Positions 35,918 through 46,149 of a stretch of 64,000 nucleotides of DNA are shown one piece after another; position 1 is the first letter of the stretch, and the number at the start of each line of letters is the position of its first letter. Made by a program: the position numbers and the translations under genes. The notes beneath the pieces are model-generated. The model made no database searches and had not been told where the DNA came from. It saw nothing but the letters and a program-made list of their open reading frames with translations. Source of the DNA: Roseibium algicola (GTDB lineage Bacteria; Pseudomonadota; Alphaproteobacteria; Rhizobiales; Stappiaceae); NCBI RefSeq assembly GCF_001999245.1, contig NZ_CP019630.1:3121001-3185000 (forward strand), in the 5' to 3' direction.

Positions 35918-38689
35918 TCAGACAAGCACGCCGTGGCAGTGCTTGAACTTCTTGCCGGAGCCGCAAGGGCAGGCCTCGTTGCGGCCGACCTTGCCCCAGG
36001 TCGCAGGGTCTTCCGGATCACGCTGTGCCGGAGGTACCGGAAGCTGGGCGTCCGCCATGGCCATCTCGTCTTCCCCGGTCAAGGGATTGATGTGATGAGC
36101 ATGCATTTCCGGCTCGGCCGGCATCTGCGGTGCCTGTTCCGTTACCAGTTCGACCCGCATCAGCTGGGCGGTGGTCATCTGGCGCAGCTGCGTCAGCATG
36201 GATTCAAACAGCGTGAACGCTTCGGTCTTATATTCCTGCAGCGGGTCGCGCTGGGCGTAACCACGGAAGCCGACGACAGACCGCAGGTGATCGAGATTGG
36301 CCAGGTGCTCGCGCCACAGGTTGTCGAGCGTCTGCAGCAGCACGGCCTTTTCGACCTGACGCATGATGTCCGGGCTGTATTTGGCAACCTTCTGCGCCAT
36401 GCCGGCGTCGGCCGCCTTGCGCAGGCGGTCCTTGACCTCTTCGTCGGCAATGCCTTCCTCAGCCGCCCAATCCTTGATCGGCAGATCCAGGTTCAGATAC
36501 TTGCGGACTTCTTCCTGAAGGCCCTCGGTATCCCACTGCTCCGGATAGGCGCGCTCGGGAATATGCGCGGATACAAGATCGTCGATCACGTCGTGACGCA
36601 TGTCGGAAACCGCGTCCTGGATCGCTTCGCTGTCCATCAGCTCGATACGCTGATCGAAGACCACCTTGCGCTGGTCGTTCATCACGTCATCGAATTTCAG
36701 CAGGTTCTTGCGGATGTCGAAGTTGCGTGCCTCGACCTTCTGCTGAGCTTTTTCAAGCGCCTTGTTGATCCACGGGTGGATGATGGCTTCGCCTTCTTCC
36801 AGTCCGAGCTTCTGCAGCATAGAATCCATGCGCTCGGACCCGAAGATGCGCATCAGGTCATCCTGCAGGGACAGGAAAAATTTGGAATGGCCCGGGTCGC
36901 CCTGGCGGCCGGAACGGCCACGCAGCTGGTTGTCGATGCGGCGGCTCTCGTGACGCTCGGTGCCGATGACATAAAGACCGCCGGCCGCAAGCGCCTTCTG
37001 CTTCATGTCCTCGACTTCGGCGCGGATCTGCGCTTCCCTGGCGCTGCGCTCTTCACCTTCCGGCATGTCGCCCAGTTCCATGGCGATCTGCATGTCGGCG
37101 TTGCCGCCGAGCTGAATGTCCGTACCGCGGCCGGCCATGTTTGTGGCAATGGTCACGGCGCCCGGCAGACCAGCCTGGGCAACGATGAAAGCTTCCTGCT
37201 CGTGGTAGCGCGCGTTGAGGACCGCGAAGACCTTGGTCTTGCCGCCTTCGTTCTTCTGCGCGGCGGCAAAGGCAGCCGGATCGCTGAGATCGATCTGCTT
37301 GTAGCCATGCTTCTTGAGCATCTCGGCAAGATATTCGGACTTCTCGATCGACGTGGTGCCGACCAGGATCGGCTGGGCACGCTGCTTGCAGTCGTCGATC
37401 AGCTTGACGATGGCCTGGAATTTTTCCTGAACGGTCCGGTAGACCTCGTCGTCGTCATCGATACGTTTCACGGAAACGTTGGTCGGAATCTCGACCACTT
37501 CCAGCTTGTAGATGTCGGCGAATTCGTCGGCTTCGGTGGACGCGGTACCGGTCATGCCGGCCAGCTTGCCGTACATGCGGAAATAGTTCTGGAACGTGAT
37601 GGAGGCCAGCGTCTGGTTTTCCGGCTGGATGCGCACTTTCTCGCGGGCTTCCAGGGCCTGGTGCAGGCCTTCGGAGAAACGGCGGCCCGGCATCATGCGG
37701 CCGGTGAACTCGTCGATGATGACCACTTCGTCGTTGCGGACGATGTAATCCTTGTCGCGCTGGAACAGCTTGTGCGCCTTCAGCGCCTGCTGCAGATGGT
37801 GCACGATGGCGACGTTCTCGACGTCATAGAGCGAATCGCCTTTCAGCAGACCGGCTTCGCCGAGCAGCTTTTCCAGCTTCTCGTTACCGGCTTCGGTGAA
37901 GGTCGTTGAACGCTGCTTTTCGTCGAGCTCGTAATCTTCTTCAGTCAGGTGCGGAATGAAGGCGTCGACCGAATTGTAGAATTCGGAACGGTCTTCCAGC
38001 GGACCGGAAATGATCAGAGGCGTACGGGCTTCGTCGATCAGGATCGAATCCACTTCATCGACGATGGCGTAGGCATGTCCGCGCTGAACCATGGACTGGC
38101 GGTCATGCTTCATGTTGTCGCGGAGATAATCGAAGCCGAATTCGTTGTTCGTGCCGTAGGTGACGTCAGCGGCGTAGGCTGCCCGGCGTTCTTCGTCGCT
38201 CAGGCCGTGGGTGATACAGCCGACGCTGAGGCCGAGGAATTTGTAGACCTGGCCCATCCAGTCGCTGTCGCGCTGTGCCAGGTAGTCGTTGACGGTAACG
38301 ACGTGAACGCCGTTTCCGGTCAGGGCGTTGAGATAGACCGGGGCGGTTGCCACAAGTGTCTTGCCCTCACCGGTGCGCATTTCTGCGATCTGTCCGGAAT
38401 TGAGGACCATGCCGCCGATGAGCTGCACGTCGTAGTGTCGCTGACCAAGTGCCCTGCGGGCGGCTTCGCGGACGGTGGCGAACGCGGGAACCAAGAGGTC
38501 ATCGACGCTTGCGCCGTTTTTCAGCTGGTTTCGGAACTCGTCGGTCTTGGCTCTGAGAGCGTCGTCCGAAAGAGCCTGGATCTCAGACTCCAGGGCGTTG
38601 ATCTGTTCGACCTTTGCCCGAAATGTCTTCACCTTCCGGTCGTTCGCCGAACCGAAAATCTTACGTGCTAAAGCGCCAAGGCCAGCCAT
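35918..38689 (-). CDS. secA: Preprotein translocase ATPase SecA
   Basis: The ATG at 38689 has AAGGA upstream; the frame is open 18 codons further but the extension is not conserved. The 923-residue motor drives proteins through SecYEG. Visible features: Walker A MRTGEGKT (104-111), DEAD-like motif [20 protein letters not shown] around residue 207-226, PPXD and helical scaffold regions, and a C-terminal zinc-binding tail ([14 protein letters not shown]) that binds SecB and phospholipid. The divergent gene is a periplasmic parvulin, matching the export theme. Confidence 0.97.
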   Translation of the reverse strand: MAGLGALARKIFGSANDRKVKTFRAKVEQINALESEIQALSDDALRAKTDEFRNQLKNGASVDDLLVPAFATVREAARRALGQRHYDVQLIGGMVLNSGQIAEMRTGEGKTLVATAPVYLNALTGNGVHVVTVNDYLAQRDSDWMGQVYKFLGLSVGCITHGLSDEERRAAYAADVTYGTNNEFGFDYLRDNMKHDRQSMVQRGHAYAIVDEVDSILIDEARTPLIISGPLEDRSEFYNSVDAFIPHLTEEDYELDEKQRSTTFTEAGNEKLEKLLGEAGLLKGDSLYDVENVAIVHHLQQALKAHKLFQRDKDYIVRNDEVVIIDEFTGRMMPGRRFSEGLHQALEAREKVRIQPENQTLASITFQNYFRMYGKLAGMTGTASTEADEFADIYKLEVVEIPTNVSVKRIDDDDEVYRTVQEKFQAIVKLIDDCKQRAQPILVGTTSIEKSEYLAEMLKKHGYKQIDLSDPAAFAAAQKNEGGKTKVFAVLNARYHEQEAFIVAQAGLPGAVTIATNMAGRGTDIQLGGNADMQIAMELGDMPEGEERSAREAQIRAEVEDMKQKALAAGGLYVIGTERHESRRIDNQLRGRSGRQGDPGHSKFFLSLQDDLMRIFGSERMDSMLQKLGLEEGEAIIHPWINKALEKAQQKVEARNFDIRKNLLKFDDVMNDQRKVVFDQRIELMDSEAIQDAVSDMRHDVIDDLVSAHIPERAYPEQWDTEGLQEEVRKYLNLDLPIKDWAAEEGIADEEVKDRLRKAADAGMAQKVAKYSPDIMRQVEKAVLLQTLDNLWREHLANLDHLRSVVGFRGYAQRDPLQEYKTEAFTLFESMLTQLRQMTTAQLMRVELVTEQAPQMPAEPEMHAHHINPLTGEDEMAMADAQLPVPPAQRDPEDPATWGKVGRNEACPCGSGKKFKHCHGVLV

Positions 38690-38958
38690 GTGGCGGTCCT
38701 TCCCTACCGGGCGGCGCCAACTGGCAAAGAGGCGCCTGCCCATGAAATCGTCTCAATTGCTGTCCACGTTGCCGCCTGGCGCAGAGCGCTGGCCGGCATT
38801 CGCGGCCGAAAAGATGCCTTCCCGGCGCTACGGCCAGGACGCCCGACAGATAAGAGGGGGCTGAATGCTTGTCAACGCCGCAGGAATGCGCAATGTAGCC
38901 ACGCCCCTGCAAGACAGGGGAAAGAAAGATTACTGTTCCGATACGTAAAGGACTACTC

Positions 38959-39843
38959 ATGTTCCGAATTTCGATGCGCAGGCCGGCTCAGGCGCTTGCC
39001 GTTTCTCTCCTGGCGCTGTCGCTCGGATCCACCGTTCTGTCCGCTGCAGAACCGGACGATGTGGTCGCGAAAGTTGGCGACACGGAAATCACTGAAGCCG
39101 ATCTCGCCTTTGCTGCGCAGGATCTGGGCAAGGAATTGCAGCGGTTCCCGCCGGCACAGTGGCGCAAGCTTCTTCTGGACGTCATGGTCGACATGGAACT
39201 GATGGCGCATGCCGCTCGTGAAGATGGCCTGGACAAGGATCCGGACTTCGAGCGCCAGCTCGACTTCCTGAAACTGCGCGCCTTGCGGAATGCTTACCTT
39301 GCCCAGAAAATCGACGGTGCCGTAACCGACGAAGAGGTGCAGGCAGCATACGACAAGGAATTCGCCGACTTCGAAGGTCCGGAAGAAATCAACGCCCGTC
39401 ACATCCTGGTGAAGGAAAAGGCTGAAGCTGAAGCCCTTATTGCCGAACTGGACGGTGGCGCGGACTTCGCTGAACTGGCCCGCGAAAAATCTACTGGTCC
39501 GTCCGGTCCCAATGGCGGCAGCCTGGGCTACTTCGTCAAGGGTCAGATGGTTCCGCCGTTCGAGGCTGCGGCTTTTGCGCTGGAGCCGGGCACCTATACC
39601 AAGGAGCCTGTCGAAACCCAGTTCGGCTGGCACGTGATCAAGCTTGAAGACAAGCGTCGTCAGGAAAAGCCGGCGTTCGAGGAAGTCGCAAATGGTCTGC
39701 GCCAGCAGCTGATGCGCGAGCGCTATGACGCCCGCATGGCCGAGCTGAAGGATCAGGTTGCAGTCGAAATCCTCGATGAAGCCCTGGCCAAGTCCGAAGA
39801 AGAAGGTGCTGCTGCCGAAGACGGTGCGGCCAAGACCGAGTAA
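38959..39843 (+). CDS. Periplasmic peptidyl-prolyl isomerase (PpiC/SurA-type parvulin)
   Basis: The ATG at 38959 has AAAGGA upstream. The 294-residue protein has a Sec signal peptide (cleavage near residue 29, VLSAAEP), an N-terminal SurA-like chaperone region, then a parvulin domain (RHILVKEKAEAEALIAELDG near residue 135, with GGSLGYFVKGQMVPPFEAAA and QFGWHVIKLED). It would fold exported proteins; an acidic low-complexity tail (SEEEGAAAEDGAAKTE) ends the protein. It is divergent from secA and precedes argJ, a gene order seen in rhizobia. Confidence 0.9.
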   Translation: MFRISMRRPAQALAVSLLALSLGSTVLSAAEPDDVVAKVGDTEITEADLAFAAQDLGKELQRFPPAQWRKLLLDVMVDMELMAHAAREDGLDKDPDFERQLDFLKLRALRNAYLAQKIDGAVTDEEVQAAYDKEFADFEGPEEINARHILVKEKAEAEALIAELDGGADFAELAREKSTGPSGPNGGSLGYFVKGQMVPPFEAAAFALEPGTYTKEPVETQFGWHVIKLEDKRRQEKPAFEEVANGLRQQLMRERYDARMAELKDQVAVEILDEALAKSEEEGAAAEDGAAKTE

Positions 39844-39865
39844 GGCAAACGCTGCCTGAAACCAG

Positions 39866-39896
39866 AAAGCCCGGCAGTCATACTGCCGGGCTTTTT
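39866..39896 (+). terminator. Rho-independent terminator of the parvulin gene
   Basis: AAAGCCCGGCAG and CTGCCGGGCTTT form a perfect stem with a 5-base loop and a T6 tail, 22 nt after the stop. Confidence 0.92.
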
Positions 39897-40098
39897 TGCA
39901 GCCCTTGTGCACCACGCCCGAAAAGGCTTGAAAAGGCTTGCCTTTGTCCCATGCTTACGGCAAGAGCATCCAGTGTTCAGGCGAGCGCTGACAAGGTGCT
40001 CGCACGCATTTGAATGGATCAATGTCCGGACGGTCAAACGATCTCGATTGAGCGCCCGTTGATCCGGAACTTTGTATCATCTGACCGGGACCGCCTTG

Positions 40099-41340
40099 AT
40101 GTCGACCACCGTATCTCCCCTTGCACCCAAGTCCTATCCCGAGATGCCGGAGATCGAGGGTGTTCAGTTCGCGACCGCCTCTGCCGGGATCAAGTACAAG
40201 GGCCGGACCGACGTCCTGCTGGCAACGGTTGCCGAGGGGACGGCCGTCGCAGGGGTCTTCACCCGTTCCAAGTGTTCTTCCGCGCCGGTTGACTGGTGCA
40301 AGGCTCGGGTCGGTGGCGGCAAGGCCCGCGCGCTCCTGGTCAATTCCGGCAATGCCAATGCCTTTACCGGCAAGAAGGGCAAGGCAGCTGTTGAACTGTC
40401 TGCCGAAATCGTCTCCAGGGAGCTTGGCTGCAGCGAAGGTGAAATCTTCCTGGCATCAACCGGCGTGATCGGCGAACCGCTTCCGGCGGACAAGTTTTCC
40501 GGTGTCATCGGAGAATTGAAGGCCAACCAGGGCAGCGCGAGCTGGCTGGATGCCGCCAAGGCGATCATGACCACTGATACCTATCCGAAGGTCTCCACTG
40601 CAAGCGTTGAACTGGATGGTGTTACCGTGACGATCAACGGCATTGCCAAGGGCGCGGGGATGATTGCGCCGGACATGGCCACCATGCTGTCGTTCATCTA
40701 TACCGACGCTCCGATCGCGCCGTCAGTTCTCCAGGCTCTGCTCAGCGGGGAAGTCGACGGCAGCTTCAACGCGGTGACCGTCGACAGCGATACGTCCACC
40801 TCCGATACGGTTCTTCTGTTCGCGACCGGTGCAGCCGGCAAAAAGGGCGTGGAGAGCGTTGCCTCGCTCGATGATCCGCGCGTCGATGTGCTGAGGGCCG
40901 CTCTTGGCGACGTCATGCTGGACCTTTCCCATCAGATCGTCCGCGACGGTGAAGGCGCACGCAAATTCGTGGAAGTGCGGGTTGAAGGTGCCGAAAGCGA
41001 TGGGTCCGCAAAGCGGATCGCGCTGTCGATTGCCAATTCACCGCTGGTCAAGACGGCAATCGCCGGCGAAGACGCCAACTGGGGGCGCGTCGTCATGGCC
41101 GTGGGCAAGGCTGGTGAGCCGGCCGACCGCGACAAGCTGGCCATCTGGTTCGGTGATGTGCGGGTGGCCGTGGAAGGTGAACGCGATCCAGACTACAGCG
41201 AAGCGGCGGCCTCTGCCGTCATGGAGCAGGAAGACATTGTCATCCGGGTCGATCTCGGTCTCGGCAGTGGCCAGGCGGCGGTCTGGACCTGTGATCTCAC
41301 CAAGGAATATGTCGCCATTAATGGCGACTACCGGAGCTGA
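40099..41340 (+). CDS. argJ: Arginine biosynthesis bifunctional protein ArgJ
   Basis: The ATG at 40099 fits the family N-terminus; an extension to 40072 is open. The 413-residue protein is an ornithine acetyltransferase / glutamate N-acetyltransferase that recycles the acetyl group in arginine synthesis. It self-cleaves before Thr195 in [16 protein letters not shown], giving alpha and beta chains; the Thr is the nucleophile. Other family segments include [12 protein letters not shown] and [19 protein letters not shown]. It appears to be separately transcribed; mutT follows after 85 nt. Confidence 0.96.
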   Translation: MSTTVSPLAPKSYPEMPEIEGVQFATASAGIKYKGRTDVLLATVAEGTAVAGVFTRSKCSSAPVDWCKARVGGGKARALLVNSGNANAFTGKKGKAAVELSAEIVSRELGCSEGEIFLASTGVIGEPLPADKFSGVIGELKANQGSASWLDAAKAIMTTDTYPKVSTASVELDGVTVTINGIAKGAGMIAPDMATMLSFIYTDAPIAPSVLQALLSGEVDGSFNAVTVDSDTSTSDTVLLFATGAAGKKGVESVASLDDPRVDVLRAALGDVMLDLSHQIVRDGEGARKFVEVRVEGAESDGSAKRIALSIANSPLVKTAIAGEDANWGRVVMAVGKAGEPADRDKLAIWFGDVRVAVEGERDPDYSEAAASAVMEQEDIVIRVDLGLGSGQAAVWTCDLTKEYVAINGDYRS

Positions 41341-41425
41341 GTATCCCTAGCAGTTCTGACGGTACTGCCCGCAAACGTGCTTAACCGCGCGTTAATTCAG
41401 CGTTTCAGGATTGGACAATCTGCCA

Positions 41426-41827
41426 ATGACCAAGATCGTGCTCGTCGCCGCTTGCGCCCTTGTGGATGCGGATGGCCGCATTCTTCTGGCGCAACGGCCC
41501 GAAGGCAAATCCATGGCCGGACTGTGGGAATTCCCCGGCGGCAAGGTCGAGCAAGGCGAGCGTCCCGAGGAGACGCTGATACGCGAGCTGGAGGAAGAGC
41601 TCGGCATTGAAGTTAACGAAGCGTGTCTGGCGCCACTTACTTTTGCCAGCCACTCTTACGAAGATTTTCACCTACTTATGCCATTGTTCATTTGCCGCAG
41701 GTGGAATGGAACTCCACTCGGCAAGGAAGGCCAGGCGTTGAAATGGGTGCGGGCTGTCAGGCTGAGGGATTATCCGATGCCTGCCGCTGATGAACCTCTG
41801 ATACCCCATCTCCTGGATGCCGTCTAA
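41426..41827 (+). CDS. mutT: 8-oxo-dGTP diphosphatase MutT-like Nudix hydrolase
   Basis: The ATG at 41426 is preferred (a TTG at 41411 is also possible). The 133-residue protein has a full Nudix box at residues 39-61 (G39, E45, R53-E54, E57-E58, G60). LVAAALVDADGRILLAQRP-like N-terminal residues and WEFPGGKVEQGE are typical of MutT proteins that remove oxidised dGTP. It follows argJ on the same strand, as in other Hyphomicrobiales, and may share its promoter. Confidence 0.9.
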   Translation: MTKIVLVAACALVDADGRILLAQRPEGKSMAGLWEFPGGKVEQGERPEETLIRELEEELGIEVNEACLAPLTFASHSYEDFHLLMPLFICRRWNGTPLGKEGQALKWVRAVRLRDYPMPAADEPLIPHLLDAV

Positions 41828-41856
41828 GCCCGTTTGTTCAAACCCCCGGGGGGCAC

Positions 41857-42084
41857 ATGCCGTTTCGATTTCAAACCGTCGCAGACCGCATGTTGCAGGC
41901 CTTTCGCCGGGGAAGAGCTTTCGGAGATGACGAGCACGGCGCGACCATGATTGAATACGGCCTGATTGTCGGTTTCATAAGCATTGTCGTCCTGGTCGCC
42001 ATGACCGCTATCGGTACTGCCATGCGCACCGATATCTTCGGAACAATTTCGACTGCTCTGCAAGGTGTGCTCGGTTCCAGCTGA
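41857..42084 (+). CDS. Flp-type IVb pilin, orphan
   Basis: The ATG at 41857 is preceded by GGGGGG. The 75-residue protein has the prepilin motif GATMIEYGLIVGFISIVVLV: cleavage is expected in the leader before the hydrophobic helix, with Glu at position 5 of the mature part. The leader (RFQTVADRMLQAFRRGRAFG...) is longer than usual. Flp pilins are assembled by Tad (cpa) systems, but no tad/cpa gene is in the window. It lies 29 nt after mutT. Confidence 0.83.
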   Translation: MPFRFQTVADRMLQAFRRGRAFGDDEHGATMIEYGLIVGFISIVVLVAMTAIGTAMRTDIFGTISTALQGVLGSS

Positions 42085-42103
42085 TCCGGGCCGTCGGCTA
42101 CCT

Positions 42104-43015
42104 CTAGTCGCCTATTTTCCGTTCCTGAACGCCAAGCGCGTCTGCGAGCCGTGTCTTGGCCGAGCCGGGGCGCAACGGTTTCTGCTGGCTTTCATGCGGC
42201 GCCCAGCCCGACAGGGTTACCAGTGAAAATGTCGCCCGGATCCTGCCGTCCGCATCAGCGTGGTTCTGCGCATAAAGTTCGGCCGCACGCAGCAGTACCT
42301 GTCGAGACAGCGGCTTTCTGCTGCGGTCTTTCAACACGGATGTTGCACCCATGGCCCTGAGATCCGCCAGCAGTGCGAACATCGTGTCGTAGCGCACCGT
42401 CAGACTGTCCAGATCCGTCACCGGCAGCGCAAAGCCTGCCCTTTGAAGCAGGCTGCCGAGGTCGCGCGTGTCCGCAAACGGCAACACCCTTGCAGCCGCA
42501 CCGCCTTTTACTTCCAGCTCAGCCCGCGTGAGGCTGTCGCGCAGCTCGCTCAAGGTGCCGGCTCCGGGCAAGGTTGCCAGAAAAAGGCCGTCCGGTTTCA
42601 AGGCACGGCGGAGCTGTACCAGTGTGCCCGGCAGGTCGTTGACGAATTGGAGGTTGAGAGCGGAGACGATCAGATCCACCGACTGGTCGCCAAAGGGGAT
42701 CAGGGCGTCATCGAAGACAAGGTCGGGTGCAGCAAGACTCGGGTCGGCAGCAAACAGATCTGCGCGCAACACGAGGTCAGCCTTGCCGGACTGCCGGATT
42801 GCTTCGCTCACGTGAGCGCAGTGTCCGCCGAGATCGACAGCAATCGGAAACCGCCGATTGACCAGCAGCAGGCGGTCCTGCAGATCTTCGCTGACGGCTT
42901 TCAGCAGAAAGTCCGCGCCCGGTTTGGCAGCCATCAGCGCCCGCAGGCGGCAGGTGCGGAAGAAGGAGCGGTCGAAGAGATCTGGTTGTGCGGTCACGGC
43001 AATTCCGGTTGTCAT
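42104..43015 (-). CDS. SAM-dependent methyltransferase (BioC / NDUFAF5-like)
   Basis: The ATG at 43015 is chosen; the frame is open 74 codons upstream without a ribosome site. The 303-residue protein has the FDRSFFRTCRLRA start and a class I methyltransferase fold (AVDLGGHCAHVSEAI, DDALIPFGDQSVDLIVSALNL), as in the NDUFAF5/BioC-like group of alphaproteobacteria. NDUFAF5 hydroxylates a complex I subunit, and BioC makes malonyl-ACP methyl ester; this one could be either type or neither. Divergent from comF. Confidence 0.78.
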   Translation of the reverse strand: MTTGIAVTAQPDLFDRSFFRTCRLRALMAAKPGADFLLKAVSEDLQDRLLLVNRRFPIAVDLGGHCAHVSEAIRQSGKADLVLRADLFAADPSLAAPDLVFDDALIPFGDQSVDLIVSALNLQFVNDLPGTLVQLRRALKPDGLFLATLPGAGTLSELRDSLTRAELEVKGGAAARVLPFADTRDLGSLLQRAGFALPVTDLDSLTVRYDTMFALLADLRAMGATSVLKDRSRKPLSRQVLLRAAELYAQNHADADGRIRATFSLVTLSGWAPHESQQKPLRPGSAKTRLADALGVQERKIGD

Positions 43016-43229
43016 CGAACTTATCGCGGTCACATATGGTATCCGTCCGCCAAGGTCAAAGGCGCAAGGGTCGCGCCAGGCGGCTTGCGGAGCAGGCATC
43101 CAGAAAGTTCCGGCCGGTTCCTGCTTGTTTGGGCTGGCCAGATTTGTGTTTTCAGTGCCAAGGTATTCCTCAGTTTGAAGAATTATTCCTGTCGGGTGCC
43201 ATTGGGGAGCGGTTTTGCGAAGCCTTGCG

Positions 43230-43991
43230 ATGAACATTGCCGGCCTGCCGGAAGTCGCGGCGCGATTTGCGCTCGATTTCGTGCTGCCGCAGCGCTGCTT
43301 CAGTTGCGATGCACGGGTGTCCGAGCAGACGGGATTGTGCGCGGAATGCTGGTCCCGGATGCCGTTCCTGGAGCGGCCCTGGTGTGAGCGGCTCGGTATT
43401 CCTTTCTCCTATGATGTCGGCGACGGTGCCTGGAGCCCGCAGGCGATCGCCTCGCCGCCTGTGTTCGACAGGTTGCGGGCGGTCGCCTTTTATGATGGTC
43501 CTGCCCGGCAGATGGTGCATGCGCTGAAGTTTTCCGGGCGGCGGGAACTTGCCCGTCCGATGGCACGCTGGATGGCGCGTTCCGGCAATGAACTTCTGAG
43601 CAGGGACAGCCTGCTGGTGCCGGTGCCGCTGCACTGGATGCGACTGCTGCAGCGCCGGTTCAACCAGGCGGCAGATCTGGCGAAGGAAGTTGCCCGCGAA
43701 TGCGGTGGTCAGTTCGAACCGCAGGTCCTCAGGCGGCAAAAGCGTACACGCCGGCAGGTTGGCCTGTCAGCCAAGGACCGCCACAAGAATGTCCGCTCGG
43801 CTTTCAAGGTCGATGGTGGCCGGGCCGATCTGGTTCAGGGGCGTCACGTTGTGTTGATCGATGATGTGCTGACGACCGGCTCAACGGTGTCGGCCTGCTG
43901 TAAATGCCTGCTTTCTTCAGGGGCAGCTTCCGTCGACGTGCTCACATTCGCGCAAGTCGACCCTGCTTTGCGCTCGGGCAACACGACCTGA
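43230..43991 (+). CDS. ComF family phosphoribosyltransferase-like protein
   Basis: The ATG at 43230 is preferred over a TTG at 43215. The 253-residue protein has an N-terminal zinc-finger-like region (CFSCDARVSEQTGLCAECWS), a central VPVPLHWMRLLQRRFNQAADL segment, and the PRPP-binding motif VVLIDDVLTTGST near residue 215. ComF proteins are needed for DNA uptake in competent bacteria; in alphaproteobacteria the role is less clear. It precedes grxC, as in many Hyphomicrobiales. Confidence 0.9.
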   Translation: MNIAGLPEVAARFALDFVLPQRCFSCDARVSEQTGLCAECWSRMPFLERPWCERLGIPFSYDVGDGAWSPQAIASPPVFDRLRAVAFYDGPARQMVHALKFSGRRELARPMARWMARSGNELLSRDSLLVPVPLHWMRLLQRRFNQAADLAKEVARECGGQFEPQVLRRQKRTRRQVGLSAKDRHKNVRSAFKVDGGRADLVQGRHVVLIDDVLTTGSTVSACCKCLLSSGAASVDVLTFAQVDPALRSGNTT

Positions 43992-44105
43992 TCCCGACGG
44001 TCTTCCTCTTGAGTTTTCGCCGCGCGCTCGCATATAACGCCCGGATTTGGTGTGCGGCGGTGCGGGAAAAAGCGTGCAGCTGCCAAAAAGCAAGGAAAAG
44101 ACCTG

Positions 44106-44363
44106 ATGGCTGAAGTGGTGATCTATACGCGCCAGCTCTGCGGCTTCTGCACGGCGGCCAAGCGGCTGCTGGACAAGAAAGGCGTTGCCTACACGGAACA
44201 CGATGCCACGTTCGATCCAGGCCTGCGCAAGGAAATGGTGCAGAAGGCCAATGGTCATTCAACGTTCCCGCAGGTCTTCGTCGGCAAAACCCATGTGGGC
44301 GGCTGCGACGATCTTCACGATCTGGAACGGGCAGGTAAACTGGACGCATTGCTCGCGTCCTGA
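44106..44363 (+). CDS. grxC: Glutaredoxin 3
   Basis: The 85-residue protein has an active-site CGFC at residues 12-15 in place of the more common CPYC, then TFPQVFVGKTHVGGCDDLHDLE with the conserved cis-Pro and glutathione-binding GGCDD. It would reduce disulfides and glutathione mixed disulfides in the cytoplasm. The nitrilase-family gene follows after 47 nt. The start at 44106 is preceded by AAGGAAAAG. Confidence 0.94.
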   Translation: MAEVVIYTRQLCGFCTAAKRLLDKKGVAYTEHDATFDPGLRKEMVQKANGHSTFPQVFVGKTHVGGCDDLHDLERAGKLDALLAS

Positions 44364-44410
44364 TTTACTGAACGAACAATCTTACCTACCAGGACGGAGA
44401 CAGCGGTCGG

Positions 44411-45265
44411 ATGACCTCATTCACGGCAGCATGCATTCAGCTGCGCAGCGGCAAGACGATTTCGGACAACGCCGATGCTGCGGAAGACCTGATCCGGGCA
44501 GCGGCAAAGGATGGCGCGCAATTCGTTCAAACGCCTGAAATGTCCAATGTTCTGGTGCGCAGCCGCGAAGAACTGCTGGAGCGGATTTCCGATGCCGAAG
44601 ACGACCTGTTCCTGAAAAGAGCACGTGCGCTTGCAGCCGAGCTTGGCATCTATCTGCATCTGGGGTCGCTGGCCGTGCTTGCCGGCAACGGCAAGGTCGC
44701 CAACCGTGCCTTTCTGATCGGGCCTGACGGCAAGATCCTTGCGACCTACGACAAGATCCACATGTTCGACGTGGACCTGCCAAATGGCGAAAGCTGGCGC
44801 GAGTCCGCAACCTATGAACCTGGAACACAGACGGTCATCGCGGATCTGCCCTTTGCCAAGGTCGGCATGGCTGTCTGTTACGATATAAGATTTCCGGCAA
44901 TTTTCCGGACCCAGGCTCGTCAGGGTGCACAGGTTCTGACGGGGCCGGCAGCCTTTACCCGCCAGACCGGGCAGGCGCATTGGCACGTACTGCAGCGCTC
45001 CCGTGCCATTGAAAACGGTGCCTACGTGATTTCGGCTGCACAGGGTGGCACGCATGAAGACGGGCGTGAAACCTATGGTCACAGCCTGATTATCGACCCC
45101 TGGGGTGCCGTGATCGCCGAGATAGACAATGATGATCCCGGCTACGTTCTCGCCGAGATCGACACCCAGAAGGTTGCCGATGCGCGGGCGCGCATCCCTG
45201 CGATCGCCAACGAGCGGGATTTCGTCTGCTGTCACGCGGATGGTCTGAAGGAGATTTCGGCGTGA
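44411..45265 (+). CDS. Carbon-nitrogen hydrolase (Nit1/Nit2-like amidase)
   Basis: The 284-residue nitrilase-superfamily protein has the catalytic set Glu43 (TPEMSNVLV), Lys115 (YDKIHMFDVDLP) and Cys156 (VCYDIRFPA). The sequence is closest to Nit1/deaminated-glutathione amidases or omega-amidases, which repair side products of glutathione and glutamine transaminases. Its neighbour grxC, also in glutathione metabolism, supports this. Its stop overlaps the start of the DUF1178 gene by 4 nt. Confidence 0.88.
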   Translation: MTSFTAACIQLRSGKTISDNADAAEDLIRAAAKDGAQFVQTPEMSNVLVRSREELLERISDAEDDLFLKRARALAAELGIYLHLGSLAVLAGNGKVANRAFLIGPDGKILATYDKIHMFDVDLPNGESWRESATYEPGTQTVIADLPFAKVGMAVCYDIRFPAIFRTQARQGAQVLTGPAAFTRQTGQAHWHVLQRSRAIENGAYVISAAQGGTHEDGRETYGHSLIIDPWGAVIAEIDNDDPGYVLAEIDTQKVADARARIPAIANERDFVCCHADGLKEISA

Positions 45266-45789
45266 TCAAATACACGCTCGTTTGCGACAGTGCACATTCC
45301 TTCGAAGGCTGGTTCCGCAATTCCGATGATTTCGACGCGCAGTGTGCGCGAAAACTGGTTGTCTGCCCGATCTGCGGAGCAACCAGCGTTCAGAAAGGTT
45401 TGATGGCGCCGGCAGTTTCGACCGCACGCAAGCGGGAAGCGCTTGTCGGTGCCGCGCAGGCGGAAATGCAGTCGGTAGCCGCAGCCACTGCCAACAAGGC
45501 CGATGCGCCGACGGCAGCTGCCTCGACTGAAATGCGCTCGTCCGCCCTGTTGCCGCAGGATGTGCAGCAGAAGGAAATCCTCGAAGCTCTTCGACTGGTG
45601 CGTGCGCGTATCGTCGAAAGTTCGGAAAACGTCGGTCAGAATTTTGCGGCGGAAGCCCGCAAGATCCACTATGGCGAAGCTGAAGAACGCAGCATCTATG
45701 GCGAGACAACGCCCAAGGATGTCGAGGCATTGCTTGACGAGGGCATCCAGGTGTTCGCACTTCCTGAACTGCCTGACGACAAGAACTGA
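45262..45789 (+). CDS. DUF1178 family protein
   Basis: The 175-residue protein starts MIKYTLVCDSAHSFEGWF, the signature of DUF1178. A Cys pair in VVCPICGATSVQKGL plus earlier cysteines may bind zinc. A central Ala-rich linker separates this from a conserved C-terminal helix-rich part (EARKIHYGEAEERSIYGETT). Its function is unknown, but it is translationally coupled to the nitrilase-family gene. A fixed neighbour in many alphaproteobacteria. Confidence 0.9.
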   Translation: MIKYTLVCDSAHSFEGWFRNSDDFDAQCARKLVVCPICGATSVQKGLMAPAVSTARKREALVGAAQAEMQSVAAATANKADAPTAAASTEMRSSALLPQDVQQKEILEALRLVRARIVESSENVGQNFAAEARKIHYGEAEERSIYGETTPKDVEALLDEGIQVFALPELPDDKN

Positions 45790-46149
45790 GTTCAGGCGGC
45801 TTTCAGCGTGAAGTTCGGAGCGTACCCAAGAAAGGGGCGGGAGCTTCGCGCCCGGGTTGCCGGCCTCTGCAATTTCCTTGCTATTGCGATTTCTCAGCCG
45901 TTTCGCTGGAAGTTTAGTTTGCCAGGAAAGAGGCGTTTCTCTTTCGGTAGTCTCAGTTGAAGATCACGTAAAAGAAGATATATTGCGTTATTGTAGTGGG
46001 ATTGTTCCAAAAAATTTCTTACGTAGTGTTAATCATTGTTAATTATTTTGGATATTTAAAATTTACATCGACTTGGGAACTTTTTCGGGTTGTCGGTGTT
46101 GAATATTGAAACAAACATTTATAATCATGATGCTGTGCCGAGGTTCCCG
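45790..46149. promoter_or_regulatory. 360-bp gap, AT-rich, with TTAA-N6-TTAA motif
   Basis: No gene is visible. From about 45950 base composition turns strongly AT-rich, unlike the surroundings. TTAATCATTGTTAA at 46029-46042 resembles a CtrA box (TTAA-N7-TTAA) with a spacer one base short. TATTTAAAATTTA follows at about 46053. It probably holds the promoter of the response regulator at 46150. Confidence 0.45.

Noticed and set aside
35903..37909. 668-residue plus-strand open frame
   Set aside because: It lies antisense to secA; its composition reflects the complementary codons of SecA, and it has no ribosome site.
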